Positions 1-7,002 of a stretch of 15,459 bases of DNA are shown in pieces. The notes under the pieces were generated by a model. It searched no databases. It had not been told where the DNA came from and saw only the letters and a program-made list of their open reading frames with translations. The DNA is taken from the NCBI RefSeq assembly GCF_041642155.1, contig NZ_JBEPWZ010000049.1, forward strand, positions 1 through 15,459, in the 5' to 3' direction. This DNA is from Fodinibius sp041642155. GTDB lineage: Bacteria > Bacteroidota > Rhodothermia > Balneolales > Balneolaceae. Both the position numbers and the translations under genes were made by a program. Positions within the stretch are counted from its first letter, which is position 1. The number at the start of each line of letters is the position of its first letter.

Positions 1-128
1 CGGGGGACAATGTGAACATGGATGTGACGTTGATCCAGCCGGTGGCCATGGAGGAGGGGCTGCGGTTTGCGATACGCGAAGGCGGCCGCACCGTCGGGGC
101 CGGCGTGGTAACCGATATTATTGAATAG
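1..128 (+). CDS. tuf: Elongation factor Tu, C-terminal end (partial)
   Basis: This is the last 41 complete codons plus the stop of EF-Tu, the GTPase that delivers aminoacyl-tRNA to the ribosomal A site; the gene runs off the left edge. The first two bases complete a codon and the reading frame starts at base 3. The residues read GDNVNMDVTLIQPVAMEEGL and continue through FAIREGGRTVGAGVV to the stop. This is the end of the third beta-barrel domain, with the near-invariant REGGRTVGAGVV motif that helps form the tRNA T-arm surface. Placing tuf directly before rpsJ links a str-type operon to the S10 operon. The identification is firm, but whether it is the only tuf copy in the genome cannot be seen. 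Confidence 0.97.
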   Translation, partial: GDNVNMDVTLIQPVAMEEGLRFAIREGGRTVGAGVVTDIIE

Positions 129-139
129 AAATATAGTTG

Positions 140-174
140 AGTGATGCCATTAGGCAACTGTAAATGGCATCACT
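140..174 (+). promoter_or_regulatory. 12-bp perfect hairpin in the tuf-rpsJ spacer
   Basis: Bases 140-151 (agtgatgccatt) are the exact reverse complement of 163-174 (aatggcatcact), with an 11-base loop between. It lies 11 bases after the tuf stop and 22 bases before the rpsJ start. No run of T follows, so it does not look like a complete intrinsic terminator. It could be an attenuator, an RNA processing or stabilising stem between the tuf and S10 messages, or part of an S10 leader. The structure is seen directly; the role is inferred. Confidence 0.6.
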
Positions 175-196
175 GCTCAATGAAAGATCATAAGCT

Positions 197-508
197 GTGG
201 CTACACAACAAAAAATTAGAATTAAGTTAAAGTCGTACGATCATAACTTGATCGACAAGTCGGCTGAAAAGATAATTCAGACTGTAAAATCGACAGGAGC
301 TGTAGTATCGGGACCGATACCGCTTCCTACCAAGAAAAATATTATTACGGTGCTTCGAGGTCCTCATGTAAATAAGAAGGCCCGTGAACAGTTCGAGTAT
401 CGATCGCACAAGCGTTTGATCGACATTCTTTCGACCGGTTCACAGACCGTGGATGCATTGATGAAGCTGGAGTTGCCCTCTGGGGTAGACGTAGAAATTA
501 AAGTGTAA
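197..508 (+). CDS. rpsJ: Ribosomal protein S10 (uS10) / NusE
   Basis: S10 sits in the head of the 30S subunit. As NusE it also pairs with NusB on boxA RNA during transcription antitermination. The 103-residue product matches the usual length. It carries the conserved GPIPLPTKK segment (about 39-47) and the long-loop and helix region HVNKKAREQFEYRSHKRL (57-74). I chose the GTG at 197 because it gives the normal MATQQKIRIKLKSYDHN start; no convincing Shine-Dalgarno sequence precedes it. It is separated from tuf by 68 bases containing a strong hairpin and from rplC by 61 bases, so it is more isolated than most genes here. A boxA-like site occurs at the other end of the window, which fits its second role, although the two are not physically coupled. 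Confidence 0.98.
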   Translation: MATQQKIRIKLKSYDHNLIDKSAEKIIQTVKSTGAVVSGPIPLPTKKNIITVLRGPHVNKKAREQFEYRSHKRLIDILSTGSQTVDALMKLELPSGVDVEIKV

Positions 509-528
509 TCGCTTATTGCAGGATTACG

Positions 529-559
529 CAGATTAGGTTCTAAACAATCTGGAAAGGAG
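529..559 (+). promoter_or_regulatory. Hairpin abutting a strong Shine-Dalgarno sequence of rplC
   Basis: The bases aaaggag at 553-559 lie 10 bases before the rplC ATG. They are the only full-strength, purely intergenic Shine-Dalgarno match I find in the window. Immediately upstream, cagatt (529-534) and aatctg (546-551) can pair as a 6-bp stem with an 11-base loop that ends two bases before the aaaggag. The stem does not cover the site itself. A role in tuning rplC translation is possible but unproven. Confidence 0.5.
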
Positions 560-569
560 CAATTAAGTT

Positions 570-1199
570 ATGAGTAGTGGTTTAATAGGAAAAAAAGTCG
601 GAATGACCAACGTCTTCGATGATAACGGCCGCAATTATGCGGTAACAGTTATCGAAGTGGCACCTTGTGTCATTACACAGATTAAGACGGCGGAAACGGA
701 CGGTTATGAAGCAGTACAACTTGCTGCTTTTGACAAGAAAGCCAAAAATGTCTCCAAGCCGCTTTTGGGTCATTTTGATAAAGCCGGGACAGCACCCAAG
801 AAGTATGTGAAGGAATTCAGGGACTTTATACCTGAAGGCTTCGAGGTGGGCGATGAGCTTAACATTGAAGATGTCTTTACGGTGGGTGACAGCGTTGATG
901 TGACCGGTGTTACGAAAGGCAAAGGATTTACCGGCGTGGTAAAGCGCTACAATTTCAGCGGGGTCGGTGAGGCCACCCACGGCCAGCATAACCGGCAGCG
1001 ACACCCCGGTTCTATTGGACAGGCGTCGGACCCATCCCGGGTATTCCCCGGCATGAAGATGGCCGGACGAAGCGGCAATGAACGAGCAAAAATCAAGAAT
1101 CTGACGGTAGCAAAGATTTTTGCTGAATCGAACTTGATGATGGTGACCGGATCAGTTCCCGGTCCCAATGGACGTTTTGTAGAAATTTACAATCGATAG
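570..1199 (+). CDS. rplC: Ribosomal protein L3 (uL3)
   Basis: L3 is an early assembly protein of the 50S subunit, and its central extension reaches toward the peptidyl transferase centre. The product is 209 residues, the normal bacterial length. It opens GLIGKKVGMTNVF and holds the signature region HNRQRHPGSIGQ (140-151) followed by FPGMKMAGRSGNERAKIKN. Q151 lies in the SIGQ context of the glutamine that PrmB methylates in Escherichia coli L3, so the modification site is kept. The ATG at 570 is supported by a good Shine-Dalgarno sequence, unusual for this cluster. rplD starts 10 bases after its stop. Confidence 0.98.
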   Translation: MSSGLIGKKVGMTNVFDDNGRNYAVTVIEVAPCVITQIKTAETDGYEAVQLAAFDKKAKNVSKPLLGHFDKAGTAPKKYVKEFRDFIPEGFEVGDELNIEDVFTVGDSVDVTGVTKGKGFTGVVKRYNFSGVGEATHGQHNRQRHPGSIGQASDPSRVFPGMKMAGRSGNERAKIKNLTVAKIFAESNLMMVTGSVPGPNGRFVEIYNR

Positions 1200-1209
1200 A
1201 TAAGTTGAA

Positions 1210-1857
1210 ATGAAGCTTCCGATTTATACAACTGAAGGTACAGATAGCGGTAATGAGGCGGAGCTGGCGGAGTCCATTTTCTCCATAGAGCCCAATGAAA
1301 CCGTTATTTATGAAGATGTCCGCCGGTATATGGCGAATCAGCGCCAGGGAACGCACAAAACCAAAGAGCGCGGTGAAGTGCGCGGTGGCGGACGCAAGGC
1401 TTATCGGCAGAAAGGGACGGGGCAGGCCCGTCGCGGTTCCATCCGGTCTCCTTTGTTAAAGGGCGGTGGAACGGTATTCGGACCCAAGCCGCGTGATTAT
1501 TCGTTCCGGATGTCGAAAAAATCCCGGCAATTGGCTCGCAAGTCCGCATTGTCTATAAAGGCGGGCGAAGATGCGATCAAGATTATCGATGACTTCAGCT
1601 TTGATGAGCCCAGAACACGTAAAGTTGTTGACATTCTGAAAGGCCTGGAGGTCGAAAATGAAAAGGTGCTTTTGCTGACGGCCGAAACAGACAAGATTAT
1701 TTATAAATCAGCACGCAATATCCCTAATGTAAAAGTACTTGAAGCAAACAAGCCCACGACCTATCAGATTTTGGATGCAGACGTTATTTTGATCCAGGAT
1801 AGCGCAGTGGATGTTTTGCAAGGATCTATTGAACCCGTGGAGGAGGTTGAAGCATGA
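1210..1857 (+). CDS. rplD: Ribosomal protein L4 (uL4)
   Basis: L4 binds domain I of 23S rRNA and sends a long loop into the peptide exit tunnel. In E. coli it also represses its own S10 operon. The 215-residue protein shows the basic, glycine-rich tunnel loop at about 45-98 (RQGTHKTKERGEVRGGGRKA, then QKGTGQARRGSIRSPLLKGG and VFGPKPRDY). The globular part after it ends in the usual alpha/beta pattern (VLLLTAETD, then DADVILIQDSAV). The C-terminus is short and acidic (VEEVEA). Its stop overlaps the rplW start (ATGA), which suggests translational coupling. An E. coli-type L4-binding S10 leader cannot be recognised in the short tuf-rpsJ spacer. Confidence 0.98.
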   Translation: MKLPIYTTEGTDSGNEAELAESIFSIEPNETVIYEDVRRYMANQRQGTHKTKERGEVRGGGRKAYRQKGTGQARRGSIRSPLLKGGGTVFGPKPRDYSFRMSKKSRQLARKSALSIKAGEDAIKIIDDFSFDEPRTRKVVDILKGLEVENEKVLLLTAETDKIIYKSARNIPNVKVLEANKPTTYQILDADVILIQDSAVDVLQGSIEPVEEVEA

Positions 1858-2144
1858 GTGAAGTATTGAAGAAACCATTAATTACAGAAAAATTAACCCG
1901 ACTTCAGGCAGAAGGCAAATACGCTTTCAAGGTTGACAAGTATGCGAGCAAGCCGGAGATCAAGAAAGCTGTACAGCAGCGGTATCCTGATGTGAAGGTT
2001 GGAAAAATCAATACGATGATTATGCCTTCCAAGCCCAAGGGCCGGTTTACGCAAAGCGGCTATATCGAGGGTCGGGCCAAAGTGTGGAAAAAAGCAATTG
2101 TAACGCTTAAAGAAGGCGAGATAGACTTCTTTAGTGAAATTTAG
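1854..2144 (+). CDS. rplW: Ribosomal protein L23 (uL23)
   Basis: L23 lies at the rim of the exit tunnel and is the docking site for trigger factor and the signal recognition particle. The 96-residue product carries PLITEK (8-13), the SKPEIKKAV helix (32-40), the basic loop PSKPKGRFTQSGY (58-70) and the closing AIVTLKEGEIDFF strand. The start codon lies inside the end of rplD with a 4-base overlap. A strong purine run (ggaggagg, 1839-1846) sits 7 bases upstream inside rplD codons, which could support re-initiation, although it also simply encodes the Glu-Glu of the L4 tail. rplB follows after 14 bases. Confidence 0.97.
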   Translation: MSEVLKKPLITEKLTRLQAEGKYAFKVDKYASKPEIKKAVQQRYPDVKVGKINTMIMPSKPKGRFTQSGYIEGRAKVWKKAIVTLKEGEIDFFSEI

Positions 2145-2158
2145 AAAGCAATAGTTCA

Positions 2159-2998
2159 ATGGCTACGAAGAAACTAAAACCAACAACACCTGGATCGCGG
2201 CATAGAACGGCGCCTCAGTTTGATGATGTGACGGTGAGCAAGCCGACGGTAAAACGCCTGGTAAAAGGCAAAGGTCAGTCGGGCGGACGTAACAAGCAGG
2301 GACGCATGACTTCCCGCCACCGGGGCGGGGGACACAAGCGGCGATATCGTATGATTGATTTTAAGCGGGACAAGCATGATATCCCGGCTAAGATTCAGAC
2401 CATCGAATATGATCCGAATCGATCTGCGCGCATCGCACTTGTTGCCTATGCTGACGGCGAAAAGCGCTATATCATTGCTCCTGATAAACTGGAAGTTGGG
2501 GATACGATCCTCAGTAGTGAATCTGTTATTGAACCGGATGAAGGGAATGCAATGCCGATGAAAAATATGCCTCCCGGTACCTTTATTCATAATATCGAGC
2601 TGAACCCGGGCAAAGGAGCCCAGCTTTGCAGAAGCGCGGGTACGGCTGCACAGATGGTCGCCAAGACCGACAAGTATGTTACGGTTAAGCTACCGTCCAG
2701 TGAGGTTCGAATGATTTTGGGAACGTGTTTTGCTACCGTCGGCGCCACCAGTAATCCCGATCACTTCAATGCAACCCTGGGTAAAGCGGGTCGGAGCCGC
2801 TGGAAGGGCAGACGCCCTCAAACCCGTGGTGTAGCCATGAACCCGGTAGATCACCCGATGGGCGGCGGCGAAGGTAAAGCGTCGGGGGGACACCCGCGTT
2901 CGCCATGGGGACAGTCTTCAAAAGGATTGAAGACCCGAAAACGCAAGAAACTTTCAAACCGCTATATTGTCCGAAGTCGTAAAAAGTCTAAAAAGTAA
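2159..2998 (+). CDS. rplB: Ribosomal protein L2 (uL2)
   Basis: L2 is required for subunit association and peptidyl transferase activity and bridges 23S and 16S rRNA. The product is 279 residues, close to the family norm. It has the N-terminal basic tail (SGGRNKQGRMTSRHRGGGHK, 41-60), an OB-fold and SH3-like core, and the C-terminal signature GVAMNPVDHPMGGGEG. His232 in VDHPMGGG corresponds to the conserved histidine near the peptidyl transferase centre (His229 in E. coli). The tail ends in lysine- and arginine-rich sequence, as in other bacteria. The ATG at 2159 gives the expected MATKKLKPTTPGSRH start without a Shine-Dalgarno sequence; rpsS begins 6 bases after the stop. Confidence 0.98.
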   Translation: MATKKLKPTTPGSRHRTAPQFDDVTVSKPTVKRLVKGKGQSGGRNKQGRMTSRHRGGGHKRRYRMIDFKRDKHDIPAKIQTIEYDPNRSARIALVAYADGEKRYIIAPDKLEVGDTILSSESVIEPDEGNAMPMKNMPPGTFIHNIELNPGKGAQLCRSAGTAAQMVAKTDKYVTVKLPSSEVRMILGTCFATVGATSNPDHFNATLGKAGRSRWKGRRPQTRGVAMNPVDHPMGGGEGKASGGHPRSPWGQSSKGLKTRKRKKLSNRYIVRSRKKSKK

Positions 2999-3004
2999 TT
3001 AGTT

Positions 3005-3301
3005 ATGCCAAGATCGCTCAGAAAAGGACCTTACGTATATTACAAGTTACAGCGTAAGATCGATGCAATGAATCAAAGCGGCAAGAAGAATGTCATCAAA
3101 ACCTGGTCGCGCAGCTCGATGGTTACGCCGGATTTTGTGGGCTTGACGATTGCCGTTCACAACGGGAAGCAATTTATCCCCGTGTTTATCACGGAAGATA
3201 TGGTTGGTCATAAGTTAGGGGAATTTGCACCTACACGGACATTCCGGGGCCATCCTGAAAAGACGAAAACCAGAGAAGCACCCAGAAAACCAGGACAGTA
3301 G
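3005..3301 (+). CDS. rpsS: Ribosomal protein S19 (uS19)
   Basis: S19 is in the 30S head, pairs with S13 and contacts the A-site finger in a subunit bridge. The 98-residue protein starts MPRSLRKGPYV and contains the conserved block DMVGHKLGEFAPTRTFRGH (65-83), which contacts 16S rRNA. The C-terminal tail (KTKTREAPRKPGQ) is slightly longer than in E. coli and basic, as is common. It is tightly packed between rplB (6 bases) and rplV (9 bases), and its start is preceded by the A/T-rich context typical of this cluster. Confidence 0.97.
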   Translation: MPRSLRKGPYVYYKLQRKIDAMNQSGKKNVIKTWSRSSMVTPDFVGLTIAVHNGKQFIPVFITEDMVGHKLGEFAPTRTFRGHPEKTKTREAPRKPGQ

Positions 3302-3310
3302 AGTATTATT

Positions 3311-3685
3311 ATGGCTGAAGAAAAAATGGAAGCACGAGCGATTCAGAAACATCTGCGAAAGGCGCCGCGAAAGGTTCGCCTGGTAGCGGATGCCGTACGG
3401 GGAGAAAATGTTGCCAAAGCCCTGAAACGGCTTGAGTTTACAAATAAGGCAACTGCCCCGGATGTTGCAAAAGTAATTAAATCGGCTGCGGCCAATATCC
3501 GCGATAAGTTTCAGGAAGCAAGGCTTGATAATGAAGACCTGTATATCAAAGAAATTTTTGTGAACGAAGGAGCCACCCTGAAACGCATACAGCCGGCACC
3601 AATGGGCCGCGCCCATCAGATTCGCAAACGTAGCTGTCACATCAATGTAACTGTGGCAAAAAAAGAAGAAGAATTAGTTAATTAA
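3311..3685 (+). CDS. rplV: Ribosomal protein L22 (uL22)
   Basis: L22 lines the narrowest part of the exit tunnel with a long beta-hairpin. The 124-residue product has the globular helices with LRKAPRKVRLVADAVRG (15-31) and a hairpin spanning roughly 83-113. The tunnel-tip sequence LKRIQPAPMGRAHQ aligns with the macrolide-sensitive tip of other bacteria and carries no deletion of the kind known to give erythromycin resistance. The C-terminus adds a short acidic stretch (EEELVN). Start context is TTATTATGG without a Shine-Dalgarno sequence. Confidence 0.97.
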   Translation: MAEEKMEARAIQKHLRKAPRKVRLVADAVRGENVAKALKRLEFTNKATAPDVAKVIKSAAANIRDKFQEARLDNEDLYIKEIFVNEGATLKRIQPAPMGRAHQIRKRSCHINVTVAKKEEELVN

Positions 3686-3699
3686 TAAACGACAATACC

Positions 3700-4425
3700 T
3701 TGGGACAAAAATCACATCCAGTAGGTTTAAGGCTCGGTATCATTCGAGGTTGGGATTCCAACTGGTATTCCGAAGAGAATGAACCTGAAATTTTATACGA
3801 AGACACGAAGTTGCGTGAATATTTGCATACACGTCTTCAGAGTGGCGGGTTGTCGCGTGTCATTATCGAGCGCACACCGAAACGCATACTTCTTACTCTT
3901 AAGACCAGCCGCCCGGGTGTTATTATCGGTAAAGGCGGTGAGCAGATTGAGCTGCTGCGTGAAGAGTTAAGAAAAATCACCAGTAAAGAAGTTCAAATCA
4001 ACGTAAGTGAAATCAAGCGGCCGGAAACCGATGCCAGCCTGGTAGCGCAGAATATTGCACAGCAGCTTGAGGCCCGGATTTCATTCCGTCGTGCTATGAA
4101 GACGGCCATTTCGTCTGCTATGCGGATGGGGGCGGAAGGAATAAAGATTCGCTGTGCGGGACGCCTGGGCGGTTCTGAAATGGCCCGGACCGAACAATAT
4201 CACGAGGGCCGCGTGCCGCTGCATACCCTGCGTGCGGATATTGATTATAATAATACTACTGCTAATACCATATACGGATCCATCGGGGTAACTGTTTGGA
4301 TCTTCAAAGGCGAGGTGCTCGGGGATATTGAATTAACGCCCGGAGATGCACACAGCCAGCAGAAAGATGATTCCAAGGGACGTCGCGGAGGAAAACGACG
4401 TTCGCGCAGAAAACGAAGAAACTAA
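3700..4425 (+). CDS. rpsC: Ribosomal protein S3 (uS3)
   Basis: S3 shapes the mRNA entry channel and takes part in the ribosomal helicase activity. I place the start at the TTG at 3700 because it yields the invariant MGQKSHPVGLRLGI opening and there is no in-frame ATG nearby. The type II KH domain is visible with VIIGKGGEQIE (74-84; GKGG at 77-80), and the C-terminal S3 domain with IKIRCAGRLGGSEMAR follows. The last 17 residues are almost entirely Arg, Lys, Gly and Ser. The length is 241 residues, slightly above E. coli. It lies 14 bases after rplV and 28 bases before rplP. Confidence 0.97.
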   Translation: MGQKSHPVGLRLGIIRGWDSNWYSEENEPEILYEDTKLREYLHTRLQSGGLSRVIIERTPKRILLTLKTSRPGVIIGKGGEQIELLREELRKITSKEVQINVSEIKRPETDASLVAQNIAQQLEARISFRRAMKTAISSAMRMGAEGIKIRCAGRLGGSEMARTEQYHEGRVPLHTLRADIDYNNTTANTIYGSIGVTVWIFKGEVLGDIELTPGDAHSQQKDDSKGRRGGKRRSRRKRRN

Positions 4426-4453
4426 AGTCATTAATACTGTAAAATTATAAATC

Positions 4454-4876
4454 ATGCTTGAACCAAAACGCGTAAAACGCCGCCGGCAGCATCGCAGAAG
4501 CCTGAAAGGTACCGCCCAGCGAGGCCATACACTGGCTCACGGCGATTTTGGTCTGAAGGCGTTAGAGCCCAAGTACATAACCTCCCGGCAAATCGAATCG
4601 TGCCGGATTGCAATTGCTCGTCAGTTGCAGCGGGATGGGCAGACCTGGATCCGTATTTTCCCGGATATGCCCAAAACTTCTCAACCGGCTGAAACCCGGA
4701 TGGGTAAAGGTAAGGGGGCTGTCGAAGAATATGTTGCGGTCGTTAAGCCGGGAAGGATTCTGTTTGAAATTGCCGGAGTACCTCTTGAGTTGGCTCGCGA
4801 GGCTATGCGCCGTGCCGATTATAAACTTCCCATTAAAACGAAATTTATCGTTCGTCGTGATTATGACGGAACTTAA
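4454..4876 (+). CDS. rplP: Ribosomal protein L16 (uL16)
   Basis: L16 is a late-assembly 50S protein that positions A-site tRNA. The 140-residue product starts MLEPKRVKRRRQHR and carries the family signature ETRMGKGKGAVEEYVAVV. Arg82 in the TRMGKGKG context corresponds to the arginine hydroxylated by RoxA/YcfD in E. coli (Arg81); whether a hydroxylase exists here cannot be told. The C-terminal part (GRILFEIAGVPLELAREAMR) is standard. A 24-base spacer leads to rpmC. Confidence 0.97.
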   Translation: MLEPKRVKRRRQHRRSLKGTAQRGHTLAHGDFGLKALEPKYITSRQIESCRIAIARQLQRDGQTWIRIFPDMPKTSQPAETRMGKGKGAVEEYVAVVKPGRILFEIAGVPLELAREAMRRADYKLPIKTKFIVRRDYDGT

Positions 4877-4900
4877 TTTCAAAGGTATTACCCGAGACGA

Positions 4901-5104
4901 ATGAAAGCACACGAACTCAGAGAACTGACAATAACCGAACTTAAAGCACGGCTTGAAGACGAAAAGCAAGCATTGCAGGATATGAAGTTCAATCGCGCAA
5001 TAGCAGGGCAGCTTGAAAATCCTGCTCGTGTACCGATGACTCGACGAGAAATTGCTCGTCTGCATACGATTATTACTGAAAAAGAACAAGAAGGTGCTGA
5101 ATAG
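4901..5104 (+). CDS. rpmC: Ribosomal protein L29 (uL29)
   Basis: L29 is a small two-helix protein next to L23 at the tunnel exit. The 67-residue product begins MKAHELRELTITELKARL and contains the NPARVPMTRREIARLHTII segment (40-58), the conserved second helix that faces rRNA. The length is typical, and the whole protein should be an antiparallel helical hairpin. It sits between rplP and rpsQ, the invariant position in S10-type operons, with only 7 bases before rpsQ. Confidence 0.96.
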   Translation: MKAHELRELTITELKARLEDEKQALQDMKFNRAIAGQLENPARVPMTRREIARLHTIITEKEQEGAE

Positions 5105-5111
5105 TTGAATT

Positions 5112-5375
5112 ATGGCACAAACTGAACGAGTACAACGAAGAGAACGAACCGGTCGCGTAGTAAGCAACAGAATGGATAAAACCATTACTGTGGCGGTAGA
5201 TCGAAAAATTAAACACGCGATATACGGAAAATATATCACGAAAACGACCAAGTATTTGGCTCATGATGAAGATGATGAGGCCAATGAAGGAGATGTTGTG
5301 CAGATAATGTCTACCCGTCCGCTTTCAAAGCGTAAAACTTGGCGTCTTGTAGAAATTATTGAACGCGCAAAATAA
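5112..5375 (+). CDS. rpsQ: Ribosomal protein S17 (uS17)
   Basis: S17 is a primary 16S-binding protein of the 30S body with an OB fold. The 87 residues include GRVVSNRMDKTITVAVDR (14-31), the YGKYITKTTKYLAHDE loop (38-53) and the closing strand GDVVQIMSTRPLSKRKTWRL (60-79). This is a normal bacterial S17. It ends the classical S10 operon, but only 15 bases separate it from rplN and no terminator is visible, so transcription very probably continues into the spc genes. Confidence 0.97.
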   Translation: MAQTERVQRRERTGRVVSNRMDKTITVAVDRKIKHAIYGKYITKTTKYLAHDEDDEANEGDVVQIMSTRPLSKRKTWRLVEIIERAK

Positions 5376-5390
5376 CGGATAAAATTAGCA

Positions 5391-5759
5391 ATGGTACAAG
5401 CTCAGACAAGGTTACAAGTTGCCGACAATAGTGGTGCCCGGGAACTGCAGTGTATTAAAGTTCTCGGCGACTCCAAGCGGCGGTATGCAAGTATTGGTGA
5501 TTTAATTTCATGTTCTGTAAAGACGGCCATTCCCGGAGGAAATGTTAAAAAGGGGGAGGTCGTTAATGCAGTAATCGTACGAACGAAGAAAGAAATCCGC
5601 AGAAATGACGGCAGCTATATTCGGTTTGACGAAAATGCGGCCGTTATCATTAATAAAGAAAGTGAACCGGTAGGTACTCGTATCTTCGGACCGGTTGCGC
5701 GGGAACTGCGCGAAAGAAATTATATGCGCATTGTCTCGCTTGCGCCGGAAGTGCTTTAA
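5391..5759 (+). CDS. rplN: Ribosomal protein L14 (uL14)
   Basis: L14 sits at the subunit interface near L19 and is the target of the silencing factor RsfS. The 122-residue protein matches the universal length. It shows ADNSGARELQCIKVLG (11-26), a five-stranded barrel core with SVKTAIPGGNVKKGEVVNAV, and the C-terminal FDENAAVIIN and GTRIFGPVARELR (95-107). It is one of the most conserved proteins here, with no unusual residues. It marks the start of the spc-type segment. Confidence 0.98.
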   Translation: MVQAQTRLQVADNSGARELQCIKVLGDSKRRYASIGDLISCSVKTAIPGGNVKKGEVVNAVIVRTKKEIRRNDGSYIRFDENAAVIINKESEPVGTRIFGPVARELRERNYMRIVSLAPEVL

Positions 5760-5773
5760 AAACAGATTTGATT

Positions 5774-6127
5774 ATGCCACGTAAGAATAACAGACAGAAG
5801 AAATTACATGTCAAAAAAGGCGATAATGTCAAAATTATCGCTGGTAATGAGAAAGGCAAAGAAGGACGGGTGTTAGCAGTATTCCCTGCCAAGGAACGTG
5901 TGCTGGTAGAGGGGGTTAACATGAGAGTCCACCACGACAAACCCACCCAGGAAAACCCCCAGGGGGGACGTATCGAACGCGAGGTGGCAGTCCATATATC
6001 GAATGTAATGGTGATCGACCCATCCACCGGGGAACCAACCCGGATAGGTCGCAAGCGAATTGAGGAAGATGGCGGCGGACGATGGGTACGTTATGCCAAG
6101 AACAGTGGCGAGATTATTGATAAATAA
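5774..6127 (+). CDS. rplX: Ribosomal protein L24 (uL24)
   Basis: L24 is an assembly-initiating 50S protein near the exit tunnel. I take the ATG at 5774 (117 residues, starting MPRKNNRQKKLHVKKGDNVK) rather than the TTG two codons upstream, because the ATG gives the family-like start and has the same ATT-ATG context as its neighbours. A KOW motif is clear at about 16-36 (GDNVKIIAGNEKGKEGRVLA), followed by VEGVNMRVHHDKPTQENPQGG. The length is a little over the E. coli protein because of the C-terminal extension after the TRIGRK segment, with GGGRWVRYAKNSGEIIDK. Confidence 0.96.
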   Translation: MPRKNNRQKKLHVKKGDNVKIIAGNEKGKEGRVLAVFPAKERVLVEGVNMRVHHDKPTQENPQGGRIEREVAVHISNVMVIDPSTGEPTRIGRKRIEEDGGGRWVRYAKNSGEIIDK

Positions 6128-6141
6128 GAAGTAATTAGAGA

Positions 6142-6693
6142 ATGGCTGAAGCAAGACTTTATACCGAGTACAAAGACGATATTATATCGAAGCTGGACGA
6201 ACAGTTTGAGTACGACAATATTATGGCTGTTCCAAAGCTCGAGAAAATAGTAATTAACTGTGGTGTCGGTGAGGCCGTAGAAAATGAAAAACGGTTAGAC
6301 ACGGTAGTGGAAAATGTAGCTAAGATCGCCGGTCAGCATCCGGTAACGACCAAGGCAAAAAAATCTATTTCGAATTTTAAAACTCGAAAGGGGATGCCGA
6401 TTGGCTGTAAAGTTACGTTGCGCAAAAAGCAGATGTACGAATTTCTGGATCGCCTGATTAACCTGGCGTTACCTCGAACCCGCGACTTCCGGGGTATTCC
6501 GGACCGAAGCTTTGACGGACGCGGTAACTACACCCTCGGAATTAAAGAGCACACTATTTTCCCGGAAATCAATACCGACGAAGTGGACGAAATACACGGA
6601 TTGGATATTACCTTTGTTACTTCAGCGGAAACAGACGAAGAAGCGTATGCTCTGTTGAAAGAATTCGGTATGCCGTTTCAGAAACGAAATTAA
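6142..6693 (+). CDS. rplE: Ribosomal protein L5 (uL5)
   Basis: L5 binds 5S rRNA with L18 and contacts the P-site tRNA elbow. The 183-residue product carries VPKLEKIVINCGVGEA (30-45), the 5S-contact region FKTRKGMPIGCKVTLR (79-94), PRTRDFRGIPDRSFDGRGNY (111-130) and LGIKEHTIFPEI. All are hallmark L5 motifs. The end FGMPFQKRN matches the usual C-terminus. The cluster spacing is 14 bases before and 19 after. Confidence 0.98.
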   Translation: MAEARLYTEYKDDIISKLDEQFEYDNIMAVPKLEKIVINCGVGEAVENEKRLDTVVENVAKIAGQHPVTTKAKKSISNFKTRKGMPIGCKVTLRKKQMYEFLDRLINLALPRTRDFRGIPDRSFDGRGNYTLGIKEHTIFPEINTDEVDEIHGLDITFVTSAETDEEAYALLKEFGMPFQKRN

Positions 6694-6712
6694 ATTATAG
6701 ACCCATAGTATT

Positions 6713-6982
6713 ATGGCAAAAGCAGCCTGGATAGCACGTAATAAAAAACGAAAACGAACAGTAGAAAAGTACGCTGAAAAGCGAAGAAAGCTGAAGGAAG
6801 AAGGCAAGTGGGTAGAGCTTCAGAAGCTTCCCCGCGATGCCAGCCCAACGCGCGTAAATAACCGCTGCAGTTTAACGGGGCGTTCCCGGGGTTATATACG
6901 GAAGTATGGCATTTCGCGTATTAAATTTCGAGAACTTGCACTTGACGGGAAGATTCCCGGCATCCGGAAGGCAAGCTGGTAA
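6713..6982 (+). CDS. rpsN: Ribosomal protein S14 (uS14), long zinc-free form
   Basis: S14 binds 16S rRNA in the 30S head beside S3 and S10. This 89-residue copy is the long form: it has an N-terminal helical region (KKRKRTVEKYAEKRRKLKEE) and the signature NNRCSLTGRSRGYIRKYG (49-66). Only one cysteine (Cys52) is present, so the CxxC...CxxC zinc ribbon of the short, zinc-binding form is absent. It is in the normal spc position between rplE and rpsH. The identification is firm; the zinc independence follows from the missing cysteines. Confidence 0.97.
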   Translation: MAKAAWIARNKKRKRTVEKYAEKRRKLKEEGKWVELQKLPRDASPTRVNNRCSLTGRSRGYIRKYGISRIKFRELALDGKIPGIRKASW

Positions 6983-7002
6983 CAATTTAACGAAGTACTT
7001 TT

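Noticed and set aside
4562..5251. 229-codon open frame on the minus strand across rplP, rpmC and rpsQ
   Set aside because: It runs antisense to three clearly conserved ribosomal genes, its protein resembles no family and is cysteine- and phenylalanine-rich in a shadow-like way.
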